A model generated the notes under the pieces. The model was given only the letters and a program-made list of their open reading frames with translations, searched no databases and had not been told where the DNA came from. From positions 1-59,632 of the forward strand of contig NZ_LILC01000031.1 of the NCBI RefSeq assembly GCF_001274935.1: a stretch of DNA of 59,632 nucleotides, written 5' to 3'. The position numbers and the translations under genes are program-made. Shown here piece after piece: positions 1 through 9,405 of the stretch (the stretch's first letter is position 1; each line of letters begins with the position of its first letter). Source of the DNA: Priestia koreensis (GTDB lineage Bacteria; Bacillota; Bacilli; Bacillales; Bacillaceae_H).

Positions 1-76
<76 letters not shown>

Positions 77-83
77 ATATTAG

Positions 84-114
84 AAAAAGACTAGTCATTT
101 GACTAGTCTTTTTT
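84..114 (+). terminator. Rho-independent terminator of the upstream rrn operon
   Basis: A 13-bp perfect stem (arms 84-96 and 101-113) closes a 4-base ATTT loop and runs into a T-tract. It sits eight bases after the 5S rRNA, where an rrn terminator belongs. The A-rich 5' arm would let it act weakly in reverse as well. Confidence 0.9.
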
Positions 115-228
115 GTGTTTTCATACACCATCGCCTAAAATAGAAATATACTTATAAGAGAAACTTGTTAAATATGTTTTGAAACCCTTTCTTTTGGAAA
201 CGATGATTATATACAGGTAGTCTAACAG

Positions 229-257
229 TTGAAAATTTTTTCAAATGTATTTATAGT
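229..257 (+). promoter_or_regulatory. SigA promoter of the ctsR operon
   Basis: TTGAAA (229-234), a 17-base spacer and TATAGT (252-257) form a good vegetative promoter. Transcription would start near 264, at the edge of the CtsR operator, so bound repressor would block initiation. No convincing SigB-type promoter was found upstream, although B. subtilis has one there. Confidence 0.75.
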
Positions 258-265
258 AAGGATAT

Positions 266-282
266 AGTCAAATATAGTCAAA
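266..282 (+). promoter_or_regulatory. CtsR operator (heptad direct repeat)
   Basis: Two perfect AGTCAAA heptads (266-272 and 276-282) separated by TAT match the CtsR operator consensus, RGTCAAA-N3-RGTCAAA. The site lies between the predicted transcription start and the ctsR Shine-Dalgarno (287-295). This implies autoregulation of the operon and induction by heat or protein stress, as known for CtsR in Bacillus. Confidence 0.92.
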
Positions 283-301
283 GTCAGAAGGAGGGAGCCC
301 T

Positions 302-763
302 ATGGCAAATATCTCTGACATCATTGAACAGTATCTTAAGGAAGTACTCGATCTTAGTGAAAGAGAAATTGTAGAAATAAAGCGAAGTGAAGTAGCAGAT
401 AAATTTCAATGTGTCCCCTCACAAATTAATTATGTGATCAATACCCGTTTTACGCTAGAAAGAGGATATGTAGTAGAGAGCAAAAGAGGCGGCGGAGGCT
501 TTATCCGTATCATGAAAGTAAAAGTACATGATTCTTCTCATCTATTTGAACAGGTAATTGATATGATTGGATATAAAATCACCCAAGCTAGTTCAGAGAA
601 TCTAATCATTCGTTTGGTTGAAGAAAATGTCATATCCGAGCGGGAAGCAAAGATTATGTTGAGTGTGATGGACCGTTCGGTTATTGCGATTAGTCTTCCT
701 TACAGAGATGAGCTAAGAGCTAAGATTTTAAAATCAATGTTAAATGCTTTACGATATAAGTGA
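302..763 (+). CDS. ctsR: Class III stress-gene repressor CtsR
   Basis: CtsR is a dimeric winged helix-turn-helix repressor of the clp genes. It is inactivated by heat and is a substrate-level target of the McsB/ClpCP system. The protein is 153 residues, the usual length. The N-terminal part (about 1-70) holds the DNA-binding fold, ending in the glycine-rich wing RGGGG around residue 62, which senses temperature in the known protein. The C-terminal helical part mediates dimerisation and McsB contact. The ATG has a strong Shine-Dalgarno (AGAAGGAGGG) just upstream, and a perfect CtsR operator precedes it. It heads ctsR-mcsA-mcsB-clpC. Confidence 0.97.
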   Translation: MANISDIIEQYLKEVLDLSEREIVEIKRSEVADKFQCVPSQINYVINTRFTLERGYVVESKRGGGGFIRIMKVKVHDSSHLFEQVIDMIGYKITQASSENLIIRLVEENVISEREAKIMLSVMDRSVIAISLPYRDELRAKILKSMLNALRYK

Positions 764-796
764 TTAGCAATTTTTAAAAGTGGGTGAGGAAACCTA

Positions 797-1351
797 ATGA
801 TTTGTCAGAACTGTGAAACTAGACCTGCGTCGCTACATTTTACGAAATTTATCAATGGTGAAAAAACCGAAATTCACTTATGTGAGCAGTGTGCAAAGGA
901 AAACGGTGAGTCACTAATGTTCCAGGGGAATTCAGGATTTTCTATCAATAATTTGTTAGCAGGCCTTATTAATTTGGAATCTTCTTTTTCAAAGTCTACT
1001 AAGCAACAAACATACAGCAATAAAGAAGTTTTGCAGTGTCCACACTGTAAAATGACTTATCATAAGTTTGCTAAGCTTGGGAAGTTCGGTTGTGCAGAGT
1101 GTTACAAGACGTTTGAGAATTCACTCACACCTTTTTTGAAAAGACTTCACGGCGGAAATTATGTTCATAATGGTAAAGTACCGAAGCGAATTGGTGGAAA
1201 TATTCATTTAAAAAAGGAATTAGAAGCCATGAAATTGAACTTAAAAGAATACATTGCTCAAGAGGAGTTTGAAAAGGCAGCTGAGCTTAGAGATCAAATA
1301 CGTGCTTTTGAGAAAAGGATTCAGGAAGGAAAAAAGGGGGACGAAATGTAA
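797..1351 (+). CDS. mcsA: McsA, zinc-binding activator of the arginine kinase McsB
   Basis: McsA activates McsB and takes part in the stress response controlled by CtsR. The 184-residue protein shows the expected CxxC pairs: C3/C6 and C29/C32 near the N-terminus and two more at about residues 81-84 and 97-100, consistent with zinc-finger modules. The last 40 residues form a UVR-type helical hairpin (QEEFEKAAELRDQI), the motif that binds ClpC-like partners. It starts 33 bases after ctsR, with GGTGAGGA as ribosome binding site, and its stop lies one base before the mcsB start, suggesting translational coupling. Confidence 0.96.
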   Translation: MICQNCETRPASLHFTKFINGEKTEIHLCEQCAKENGESLMFQGNSGFSINNLLAGLINLESSFSKSTKQQTYSNKEVLQCPHCKMTYHKFAKLGKFGCAECYKTFENSLTPFLKRLHGGNYVHNGKVPKRIGGNIHLKKELEAMKLNLKEYIAQEEFEKAAELRDQIRAFEKRIQEGKKGDEM

Positions 1352-1352
1352 T

Positions 1353-2426
1353 ATGGCGATGAATGAATTTTTAAACCAAGCTATAAGTCCCTGGATGAAT
1401 CAAAATGGTCCAGACTCAGATATTGTCCTAAGCAGCAGGGTGCGGTTAGCACGAAATCTACAAGATTTTTTATTCCCTACGGTTTCGAAAGGTGAGCAAG
1501 ACGCCCATTTAACAGCAAAAATCAAACACGATTTATTTGAAGATGACACTGAAAATAGTTGGGAGTTTGAGTTTATCACAATGGGGGAGTTAGAACCTGT
1601 AGAGAAGAGGGTACTTGTAGAGAAGCATTTAATTAGCCCTAAGCTAGCAGAAGAGTCGGTGTACGGAGCGTGTATCCTATCTAAAAATGAAGAAATTAGT
1701 ATCATGATTAATGAAGAAGATCATTTTCGTATACAGTGTTTATTTCCTGGACTGCAGCTGTTGGAGTCTCTGAATGAGGCAAATCAGATTGATGATTGGA
1801 TCGAGAGGAATTTCGACTATGCCTACGATGAGACAAGAGGGTATTTAACAAGCTGCCCCACCAACGTTGGAACAGGGCTAAGAGCTTCTGTCATGATGCA
1901 TCTTCCGGCTTTAGTAATGACTAGACAAATTAACCGTATTATTCCGGCTATTAACCAATTAGGTTTAGTGGTAAGAGGAATTTATGGGGAAGGTAGCGAA
2001 GCTCTAGGAAACATCTTTCAAGTTTCAAACCAAATGACTCTTGGAAAATCAGAAGAAGACATTGTCGGTGACTTGACGAGCGTGGTAAAGCAGTTGATTG
2101 AACAAGAGCGTGCAGCTCGAAATGCTTTGCTTAATACCTCTAATATTGAGTTAGAGGATCGAGTATTCCGCTCATATGGTACGCTTTCTCATAGTCGCAT
2201 TATTGAATCGAAAGAAGCGGCAAAATGTCTATCTGATATTCGATTAGGGATTGACCTAGGATATATAAAAAATATTCCTAGAAATATATTAAATGAACTC
2301 ATGATTAAAACACAGCCTGGATTTCTACAGCGATATTTCGGGGGAGCATTGAGTCCTGATGAAAGAGATATTAAAAGAGCCTCATTAATCAGGGAATGCT
2401 TGCAAGATAAAAAAGATGAAAACTAA
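1353..2426 (+). CDS. mcsB: Protein arginine kinase McsB
   Basis: McsB phosphorylates arginines on proteins and so marks them for ClpCP degradation; it also counteracts CtsR. The frame is open upstream to 1254, but the ATG at 1353 is chosen: it follows the mcsA stop by one base, lies 12 bases after AAGGGGG and matches the family start, giving 357 residues. Visible hallmarks are SSRVRLARN (about 28-35), which belongs to the guanidino-kinase nucleotide site, and CPTNVGTG with Cys168 at the active centre. There is no N-terminal creatine-kinase-type domain, as is typical for bacterial McsB. It is co-transcribed with clpC. Confidence 0.96.
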   Translation: MAMNEFLNQAISPWMNQNGPDSDIVLSSRVRLARNLQDFLFPTVSKGEQDAHLTAKIKHDLFEDDTENSWEFEFITMGELEPVEKRVLVEKHLISPKLAEESVYGACILSKNEEISIMINEEDHFRIQCLFPGLQLLESLNEANQIDDWIERNFDYAYDETRGYLTSCPTNVGTGLRASVMMHLPALVMTRQINRIIPAINQLGLVVRGIYGEGSEALGNIFQVSNQMTLGKSEEDIVGDLTSVVKQLIEQERAARNALLNTSNIELEDRVFRSYGTLSHSRIIESKEAAKCLSDIRLGIDLGYIKNIPRNILNELMIKTQPGFLQRYFGGALSPDERDIKRASLIRECLQDKKDEN

Positions 2427-2447
2427 TATGTGGAAGGTGACGATAAT

Positions 2448-4892
2448 ATGATGTTTGGAAGATTTACAGAGCGTGCTCAAAAGGTTTTAGCACTGGCGCA
2501 AGAAGAAGCTTTAAGACTAGGACATAATAATATTGGAACTGAGCATATTTTATTAGGAATTGTGCGTGAAGGCGAAGGTATTGCTGCTAAGGCTCTTTTA
2601 GCTTTAGGATTAGGCGCTGACAAAATTCAAAAAGAAGTTGAGAACTTAATCGGTCGTGGCCAAGAAGTGACTCAAACGATTCATTATACACCGAGAGCAA
2701 AAAAAGTTATTGAGCTCTCAATGGACGAAGCACGTAAACTAGGACACTCTTACGTAGGAACAGAACACATTCTATTAGGTTTAATTCGCGAAGGCGAAGG
2801 AGTTGCAGCACGCGTTCTTAACAACCTAGGTGTGAGTTTAAATAAAGCACGTCAGCAAGTATTACAGCTGTTAGGTAGCAACGAAGCAACATCAAGCAAT
2901 CAAGGAGGATCATCCTCTCATGCTAATACGCCTACTTTAGACAGCTTAGCACGTGATTTAACGGCAATTGCACGCGAAGGAAGCTTAGATCCTGTTATTG
3001 GTCGAAGTAAAGAAATTCAGCGTGTTATTGAGGTATTAAGCCGTCGTACGAAAAATAACCCTGTATTAATTGGGGAGCCTGGTGTTGGTAAAACAGCAAT
3101 TGCTGAGGGCTTAGCACAGCAAATCGTCAACAACGAAGTACCAGAGATTTTACGCGACAAACGCGTGATGACGCTTGATATGGGGACAGTAGTAGCTGGA
3201 ACGAAGTATCGCGGTGAGTTTGAGGATCGCTTGAAGAAAGTTATGGACGAAATCCGACAAGCGGGTAACATCATCTTATTCATTGATGAGCTCCACACAT
3301 TAATCGGTGCTGGTGGTGCTGAAGGTGCAATTGATGCATCGAATATCTTAAAACCATCTCTTGCACGTGGTGAGTTACAGTGTATTGGTGCCACGACTCT
3401 TGATGAGTACCGTAAATACATCGAAAAAGATGCGGCACTTGAACGCCGCTTCCAGCCGATTCAAGTTGACGAACCGACAGCAGATGAATCAATTCAGATT
3501 TTACAAGGCTTACGTGACCGTTACGAGGCACATCACAGAGTGTCTATTACAGACGAAGCAATTGAGCAGGCAGTAAAATTATCTGACCGCTATATCTCTG
3601 ATCGCTTCTTACCAGATAAAGCGATTGATTTAATTGATGAAGCTGGCTCAAAAGTAAGATTACGTTCATTTACAACGCCACCAAACTTAAAAGAACTTGA
3701 GCAAAAGCTAGAATCCGTTCGTAAAGAAAAAGATGCAGCTGTACAAAGCCAAGAGTTCGAGAAAGCTGCATCATTACGTGATTCAGAGCAACGCCTTCGT
3801 GAAGAGCTAGAAGAAACGAAAAAGATATGGAAAGAAAAACAAGGAAAAGAAAATTCAGAGGTAACAGTAGAAGATATCGCAATGGTTGTTTCTAGCTGGA
3901 CTGGAATTCCTGTCTCTAAGTTAGCACAAGCTGAGACTGAGAAACTTCTGAACATGGAAGAGATTCTACATTCTCGTGTTATTGGTCAGGAGGAAGCTGT
4001 AAAGGCAATCGCTAAGGCTGTACGACGTGCTCGCGCAGGCTTAAAAGATCCTAAAAGACCAATTGGTTCTTTCATCTTCCTAGGTCCTACAGGGGTAGGT
4101 AAAACAGAACTAGCTCGTGCACTAGCTGAATCAATGTTCGGAGACGAAGATGCAATGATTCGAATTGATATGTCAGAGTACATGGAGAAACATTCGACTT
4201 CTCGCCTTGTTGGTTCTCCTCCAGGATATGTTGGATACGATGAAGGTGGACAATTAACGGAAAAAGTTCGCCGTAAGCCTTATTCTGTCGTACTATTAGA
4301 TGAGATTGAAAAAGCGCATCCAGATGTTTTCAATATCTTATTACAAGTACTTGAAGATGGACGCTTAACGGACTCTAAAGGTCGTACAGTCGATTTCCGA
4401 AATACGATTCTTATTATGACATCAAACGTAGGAGCAAGTACGCTAAAACGCAACAAGTATCTTGGCTTCGCTGTTCAAGACGAAAGTCAAGATTACAAGG
4501 AAATGAAAGATAAAGTGATGGGCGAACTTAAAAATGCGTTCCGCCCAGAGTTCTTAAACCGTATTGATGAAATTATCGTGTTCCATTCGTTAGAGAAACA
4601 GCACATCGCACGTATCGTGACGTTGATGGCTAATCAGCTAACAAATCGATTAAAAGAACAGGAAATTGATCTTGTATTAACACAAAAAGCGATTGAAAAA
4701 ATTGCTGAAGAAGGATTTGACCCAGAGTACGGGGCAAGACCTCTTCGTCGAGCAATCCAAAAGCATATTGAAGATCGCTTGTCTGAGGAACTTTTAAAAG
4801 GAACCGTTAAAAAAGGTCAAAAAGTAACGCTAGATGTAGAAGAAAAAGAATTTGTGGTTCATACGGCTGAACCGAGCGTAAGCGAAATTTAA
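2448..4892 (+). CDS. clpC: ATP-dependent Clp protease ATP-binding subunit ClpC
   Basis: ClpC is the AAA+ unfoldase that feeds ClpP and, with adaptors such as McsB and MecA, degrades regulators and damaged proteins. An upstream GTG (2430) is possible, but GGAAGGTGA at 2432-2440 places the start at the ATG-ATG pair at 2448, giving 814 residues. Domain order: two N-terminal Clp repeats (about 1-145), first AAA module with GEPGVGKT (about 209-216), a UVR-like middle domain with SQEFEKAASLRD (about 410-450), and a second AAA module with GPTGVGKT (about 545-552). It is the last gene of the ctsR operon and is followed by a strong terminator. Confidence 0.97.
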   Translation: MMFGRFTERAQKVLALAQEEALRLGHNNIGTEHILLGIVREGEGIAAKALLALGLGADKIQKEVENLIGRGQEVTQTIHYTPRAKKVIELSMDEARKLGHSYVGTEHILLGLIREGEGVAARVLNNLGVSLNKARQQVLQLLGSNEATSSNQGGSSSHANTPTLDSLARDLTAIAREGSLDPVIGRSKEIQRVIEVLSRRTKNNPVLIGEPGVGKTAIAEGLAQQIVNNEVPEILRDKRVMTLDMGTVVAGTKYRGEFEDRLKKVMDEIRQAGNIILFIDELHTLIGAGGAEGAIDASNILKPSLARGELQCIGATTLDEYRKYIEKDAALERRFQPIQVDEPTADESIQILQGLRDRYEAHHRVSITDEAIEQAVKLSDRYISDRFLPDKAIDLIDEAGSKVRLRSFTTPPNLKELEQKLESVRKEKDAAVQSQEFEKAASLRDSEQRLREELEETKKIWKEKQGKENSEVTVEDIAMVVSSWTGIPVSKLAQAETEKLLNMEEILHSRVIGQEEAVKAIAKAVRRARAGLKDPKRPIGSFIFLGPTGVGKTELARALAESMFGDEDAMIRIDMSEYMEKHSTSRLVGSPPGYVGYDEGGQLTEKVRRKPYSVVLLDEIEKAHPDVFNILLQVLEDGRLTDSKGRTVDFRNTILIMTSNVGASTLKRNKYLGFAVQDESQDYKEMKDKVMGELKNAFRPEFLNRIDEIIVFHSLEKQHIARIVTLMANQLTNRLKEQEIDLVLTQKAIEKIAEEGFDPEYGARPLRRAIQKHIEDRLSEELLKGTVKKGQKVTLDVEEKEFVVHTAEPSVSEI

Positions 4893-4910
4893 GACTTCAC
4901 TAGCAGTGGT

Positions 4911-4949
4911 AAGGCATACGTATTTTTGTTCGTATGCCTTCCTTTTTTT
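4911..4949 (+). terminator. Terminator of the ctsR-clpC operon
   Basis: A perfect 10-bp stem, AAGGCATACG (4911-4920) with CGTATGCCTT (4931-4940), is followed by CC and a run of seven T. It separates clpC from radA. In relatives some transcription reads through into radA-disA, which this sequence cannot show. Confidence 0.88.
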
Positions 4950-4987
4950 AAGATAATCTACAATAGAAAGGTTAGGTAAAAGCATAG

Positions 4988-6367
4988 ATGGCAAAGAAGA
5001 AAACAAAATTTACATGCCAGGATTGCGGCTATGAATCTGCAAAATGGATGGGGAAATGCCCTGGATGTGGATCTTGGAATTCAATGGTAGAGGAAATGGA
5101 GCAAGTAGTGAAAGCAGGAAGAAGAGGAGCTTTTTCTGGTGCCACATCAACAGCTGTTCAAAAGCCTCAATCAATTACAACGATAGAATCTACGCAAGAG
5201 CCCCGTATCTATACCAAATCTCCAGAATTTGATCGTGTTTTAGGTGGGGGAATTGTGCGTGGATCACTTGTTTTAATTGGAGGAGACCCAGGGATTGGAA
5301 AGTCCACTATTCTTCTACAAACATCCGCACAGTTGGCCGATAATGACCATAAGGTTCTCTATATTTCAGGGGAAGAATCCATTAAACAAACAAAGCTGCG
5401 TGCCGACCGGCTAAATATTAAATCAAACAACCTATTTGTCCATGCCGAGACCAATTTGGAATTGATTTCTGAAATTATTAATGAAATGGATCCAGAATTT
5501 GTTGTTGTTGATTCCATTCAAACCATTTACCACAGCGATATTACATCCGCTCCCGGAAGTGTTTCCCAAGTAAGAGAATGTACAGCAGAACTTATGCGTA
5601 TTGCCAAAACGAAAGGAATTGCCGTTTTTATAGTGGGACATGTTACGAAGGAAGGTTCTATTGCAGGTCCACGTCTATTAGAACATATGGTGGATACAGT
5701 TCTCTATTTTGAGGGAGAACGCCATCATACGTATCGTATTTTGCGAGCAGTAAAAAATCGCTTCGGTTCAACGAATGAGATAGGTATCTTTGAAATGAAA
5801 GAAGCAGGGTTAGAAGAAGTAGCAAATCCTTCTGAAATCTTTTTAGAAGAGCGGTCTCAAGGTGCAGCAGGATCAATTGTAGTGGCTTCTATGGAAGGAA
5901 CAAGACCTGTTTTAGTAGAAATACAAGCCTTAATAAGTCCGACAAGTTTTGGGAATCCAAGGAGAATGGCTACTGGCATCGATCATAATCGAGTACCGCT
6001 GTTAATGGCTGTGTTAGAAAAACGCGTTGGCATGTTGCTTCAAAACCAAGATGCTTACTTGAAAGTAGCCGGAGGAGTGAGGCTTGATGAGCCAGCGATT
6101 GATTTAGCGATTGCGGTAAGTATCGCTTCTAGTTTTAGAGATGTTTCCTCTAACCCAACCGATGTGGTTATTGGTGAGGTCGGATTAACTGGAGAAGTGC
6201 GTAGAGTCTCTCGAATTGATCAAAGGGTTCAAGAAGCAGCTAAACTAGGCTTTAAGCGCGTGATTTTACCCGAACGTAATTTAGGGGGATGGAAGATACC
6301 TGATGGCATTGAAGTTGTCGGTGTGTCAACGGTCTCTGAAGCACTGCAGTATACGTTAGGAGGATAG
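4988..6367 (+). CDS. radA: DNA repair protein RadA (Sms)
   Basis: RadA is a RecA-like motor that extends recombination intermediates and, in Bacillus, works with DisA. The protein has 459 residues in the normal order: a four-cysteine zinc finger (CQDCG...CPGCGSW, residues 9-29), a RecA-like ATPase core with Walker A GGDPGIGKST near residue 95, the RadA-specific KNRFGST motif near 255, and a C-terminal Lon-protease-like domain without peptidase activity. The ATG has only a weak upstream purine stretch, so translation initiation may be modest. disA begins three bases after its stop. Confidence 0.96.
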   Translation: MAKKKTKFTCQDCGYESAKWMGKCPGCGSWNSMVEEMEQVVKAGRRGAFSGATSTAVQKPQSITTIESTQEPRIYTKSPEFDRVLGGGIVRGSLVLIGGDPGIGKSTILLQTSAQLADNDHKVLYISGEESIKQTKLRADRLNIKSNNLFVHAETNLELISEIINEMDPEFVVVDSIQTIYHSDITSAPGSVSQVRECTAELMRIAKTKGIAVFIVGHVTKEGSIAGPRLLEHMVDTVLYFEGERHHTYRILRAVKNRFGSTNEIGIFEMKEAGLEEVANPSEIFLEERSQGAAGSIVVASMEGTRPVLVEIQALISPTSFGNPRRMATGIDHNRVPLLMAVLEKRVGMLLQNQDAYLKVAGGVRLDEPAIDLAIAVSIASSFRDVSSNPTDVVIGEVGLTGEVRRVSRIDQRVQEAAKLGFKRVILPERNLGGWKIPDGIEVVGVSTVSEALQYTLGG

Positions 6368-6369
6368 GG

Positions 6370-7443
6370 ATGGAAGGAGAAAAAATACACGACAAACTAA
6401 TTGATGACATATTACAATTTGTAGCTCCAGGAACCCCTATTCGCGAAGGTATTGACAACGTATTAAGAGCGAAAACAGGTGGATTAATTGTCTTGGGCTA
6501 TAATGACCAAGTAAAAAGAATCGTTGATGGAGGCTTCTCGATTAACTGTGCTTTTTCACCTGCCCATTTATATGAGCTGGCGAAGATGGACGGAGCCCTC
6601 ATTTTAAATGAAACAGGAACAAAGATATTATTTGCTAATGCACAGCTAATGCCGGACCCATCTACACCTTCTTCTGAGACAGGGATGAGGCACCGGACAG
6701 CTGAGCGAGTAGCAAAGCAAACGAAGGCGTTAGTTATTGCTATTTCTCAGCGCCGGAACGTAATTAGTCTTTATAAAGGGTCACTAAAGTACGTATTAAA
6801 AGATATTGGTGTTATCCTTACAAAAGCAAATCAGGCACTTGGAACGCTAGAAAAATATAAAAGCGTACTAGATGAGTCTATTGAAAGCTTAAATGCCCTA
6901 GAATTTGAAGAGCAGGTCACACACTTAGACGTACTACAATCCCTGCATCGTATTGAAATGGTTCTTCGCATCAAGCAAGAGATTTTAGCTTATGTAAGCG
7001 AGCTAGGAATAGAAGGTCGATTAATACGGTTACAGATGAACGAGTTACTTTCTGATTTAGAAAAGGAAGCCATTTTACTCATTAAGGATTACATGTTTGA
7101 TCCGACTCAAGATCCGCATAAAATCATCTTGAAACTTCAAGACATTGCAAATTCGATGCTATTGGATGATCAGACATTGTTAAGGCTGCTAGGTTATCCA
7201 CTGTATACAAGCTTCGAAGAAGTCACGTATCCAAGAGGGTACCGAATGCTGCATAAAATCCCAAGGCTCCCTTCCATCATTATTGAAAACCTTGTGGATG
7301 AATTAGAAAATTTCCAAAAGATTAACGATGCAACAGTAGAAGAATTAGATGAGGTAGAAGGAATTGGCGAAATTCGAGCGAAGAAAATTCGCAACGGATT
7401 AAAAAGGTTAAAACAACATTACTTAATGCCACGGCAACTTTAG
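6370..7443 (+). CDS. disA: Diadenylate cyclase DisA, DNA integrity scanning protein
   Basis: DisA makes cyclic di-AMP from two ATP, scans DNA and pauses on damage to delay sporulation. The 357-residue protein carries the DAC-domain motifs DGA (74-76) and RHR (107-109), then a helical linker, and ends in a helix-hairpin-helix DNA-binding region (LDEVEGIGEIRAKKIRNGL, about 325-345). It is two bases from radA, so the two are surely co-transcribed; in B. subtilis RadA restrains DisA activity. No truncation or unusual residue is seen. Confidence 0.97.
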   Translation: MEGEKIHDKLIDDILQFVAPGTPIREGIDNVLRAKTGGLIVLGYNDQVKRIVDGGFSINCAFSPAHLYELAKMDGALILNETGTKILFANAQLMPDPSTPSSETGMRHRTAERVAKQTKALVIAISQRRNVISLYKGSLKYVLKDIGVILTKANQALGTLEKYKSVLDESIESLNALEFEEQVTHLDVLQSLHRIEMVLRIKQEILAYVSELGIEGRLIRLQMNELLSDLEKEAILLIKDYMFDPTQDPHKIILKLQDIANSMLLDDQTLLRLLGYPLYTSFEEVTYPRGYRMLHKIPRLPSIIIENLVDELENFQKINDATVEELDEVEGIGEIRAKKIRNGLKRLKQHYLMPRQL

Positions 7444-7597
7444 CTTATAATAGTAGTATAGCAATTTTAAGTGATTTCGTTTCATCGCATATGTAGTGAA
7501 ATGGTTGATAAATCCCAGATTTTGATAAAAGGTTTTTGTTAAAATTAAGGGTTTCATTTGGTGTAAACTGTTTATAATGATTAAGGGAGGTGAGGAC

Positions 7598-8692
7598 GTG
7601 TTAAAGCGCTTGATTCAAGTTTTCTTTCTTATTACAGGTGGTACATTAGGGATTATCTTTATACCAGAATTGATGTCACTTTTAGGTGTAAGTGGTGAGT
7701 TAGCTGTCTTAGAAAAATCCTATATACGCGCAATTTTAGGTGCCATTATCTTTTTTATTATTACTTTTTGGTTAGTCGATCATGTCGTTCATTTTATTCA
7801 TTGGCTAGAAGAGTCTTTAGTAAAAGCCCCAGTTACGGACGTCCTATTTGGAAGTATTGGGTTGATTTTTGGGCTTGTTGTGGCCTTTTTAGTTGTCATT
7901 CCATTGAAAGCGATTCAGCTTCAGCTTATGAATACTATATTACCAATTTTCTTAACGATCCTTTTAGGTTATCTAGGCTTTCAGGTAGGATTTAAGAAAA
8001 GAGATGAGCTTATTAGTTTGTTTTCATTGCCAACTAGATTGGGTAAAAAGAAGGGGCAAGATGGAGAAGCTGACCTTCAGGACTCTACGTTTAAGATTTT
8101 AGATACGAGCGTCATTATTGATGGACGCATAGCGGATATTTGCCAAACGCAGTTTCTAGAGGGAACAATTGTGATTCCTCAGTTTGTACTCGAAGAGCTT
8201 CAGCATATTGCGGATTCCTCAGATGCGTTAAAACGAAATCGAGGGAGACGTGGATTGGATATTTTAAATCGAATTCGTAAAGAGCTACCTGTTCGCGTAG
8301 AAATTTATGAGGGAGATTTTGAAGACATTCAGGAAGTAGATAGCAAGCTAGTGAAGTTAGCCAAAATTACATCCGGAGTCGTGGTAACCAATGATTTTAA
8401 TTTAAACAAAGTGTGCGAACTCCAAAATGTAAAAGTTCTTAATATTAATGATTTAGCCAATGCTGTTAAGCCAGTCGTGTTACCTGGTGAAGAAATGCAT
8501 GTCTTAGTCATTAAAGACGGGAAAGAACATAATCAAGGGATCGCTTATCTAGATGATGGTACAATGATCGTAGTAGAGGAAGGTCGCAACTATATTGGTA
8601 AAAGCATTGATGTGTTAGTAACAAGTGTGTTACAAACATCTGCTGGACGAATGATATTTGCGAAGCCAAAGCTATTAGAAAAAGCGCTATAA
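7598..8692 (+). CDS. yacL: Membrane-anchored PIN/TRAM-domain protein YacL
   Basis: This is a conserved Firmicute membrane protein whose precise role is not established. The N-terminal half holds four hydrophobic segments (about 1-140), followed by a PIN nuclease-like domain (about 170-285, with DTSVIIDGRI, an acidic cluster around DF-EDIQEVDSKL and TNDFN) and a TRAM domain at the end. A GTG start at 7598 is chosen because GGGAGGTGAG lies directly upstream and the family starts at this residue; the earlier ATG at 7577 lacks a ribosome binding site. The length is 364 residues. A TATAAT hexamer at 7573-7578 is too close to the start to call as a promoter. Confidence 0.92.
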   Translation: MLKRLIQVFFLITGGTLGIIFIPELMSLLGVSGELAVLEKSYIRAILGAIIFFIITFWLVDHVVHFIHWLEESLVKAPVTDVLFGSIGLIFGLVVAFLVVIPLKAIQLQLMNTILPIFLTILLGYLGFQVGFKKRDELISLFSLPTRLGKKKGQDGEADLQDSTFKILDTSVIIDGRIADICQTQFLEGTIVIPQFVLEELQHIADSSDALKRNRGRRGLDILNRIRKELPVRVEIYEGDFEDIQEVDSKLVKLAKITSGVVVTNDFNLNKVCELQNVKVLNINDLANAVKPVVLPGEEMHVLVIKDGKEHNQGIAYLDDGTMIVVEEGRNYIGKSIDVLVTSVLQTSAGRMIFAKPKLLEKAL

Positions 8693-8712
8693 AAGATATA
8701 GAGGAGTAGCTT

Positions 8713-9393
8713 ATGAAGTATCGAGTAATTATTCCTGCTGCAGGACAGGGAAAACGAATGAATGTGGGTAAAAACAAGCAGTTCATTGAACTAGACGGTG
8801 TGCCGGTTATTATTCATACACTGCGTGTATTCGATGCCGATCCATTATGCGATGGCATCATACTGGTGGTTAATGAGCAGGATCAATTATTCTTTCAGCA
8901 TCTTATAAGTGAGTACGGTGTTCAAAAGATATCTGAGATGGTGATTGGTGGACAGGAACGTCAGCACAGCGTATACAATGGTCTGCAAAAGCTTCAGGAT
9001 CATGAAGTTGTATTAATTCATGATGGAGCTCGCCCGTTCGTTGAACAAGATAAAATTCATGAGCTAGTAGACGTCGTACAGAAGGAGCAAGCAGCTGTGT
9101 TAGCCGTTCAAATGAAAGACACTGTGAAACGAGCAGTAGATGGATATGCGGTTGAAACAGTTGAGCGTTCTAGCTTGTGGTCAGTTCAGACTCCACAAGC
9201 TTTTCTTGTTCCTGTCATTCAACATGCTCATGAAGTAGCAAGGCAACAAGGTTTTTTAGGCACGGATGATGCTAGTTTAGTAGAATATATGGAAAAAAAG
9301 GTTGCGATCGTCGAAGGAAGATATCACAACATTAAATTAACAACGCAAGAAGATTTGCTTTATGCAGAAGCGATTTTAAATAGTCGACAGTAG
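8713..9393 (+). CDS. ispD: 2-C-methyl-D-erythritol 4-phosphate cytidylyltransferase
   Basis: IspD transfers CMP from CTP to methylerythritol phosphate, the third step of the MEP isoprenoid pathway. The 226-residue protein has the nucleotidyltransferase signature PAAGQGKRM (8-16) with a following lysine (K20) for CTP binding, the IHDGARPF motif near 101-108, and the TDDASLVE segment near 190. GAGGAG precedes the ATG. It is followed 12 bases later by ispF, the partner enzyme two steps on, so the pair supplies precursors for undecaprenyl phosphate and quinones. Confidence 0.96.
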   Translation: MKYRVIIPAAGQGKRMNVGKNKQFIELDGVPVIIHTLRVFDADPLCDGIILVVNEQDQLFFQHLISEYGVQKISEMVIGGQERQHSVYNGLQKLQDHEVVLIHDGARPFVEQDKIHELVDVVQKEQAAVLAVQMKDTVKRAVDGYAVETVERSSLWSVQTPQAFLVPVIQHAHEVARQQGFLGTDDASLVEYMEKKVAIVEGRYHNIKLTTQEDLLYAEAILNSRQ

Positions 9394-9405
9394 AGGTGAA
9401 GAAGG

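Noticed and set aside
121..228. SigB-type promoter upstream of ctsR, as in B. subtilis
   Set aside because: GTTT occurs at 176-179 but no GGGWAW-type -10 is at a proper distance; only the SigA promoter and CtsR box were kept.
7573..7600. TATAAT before yacL as a promoter
   Set aside because: No -35 at usual spacing, and the start of transcription would fall inside the ribosome binding site.
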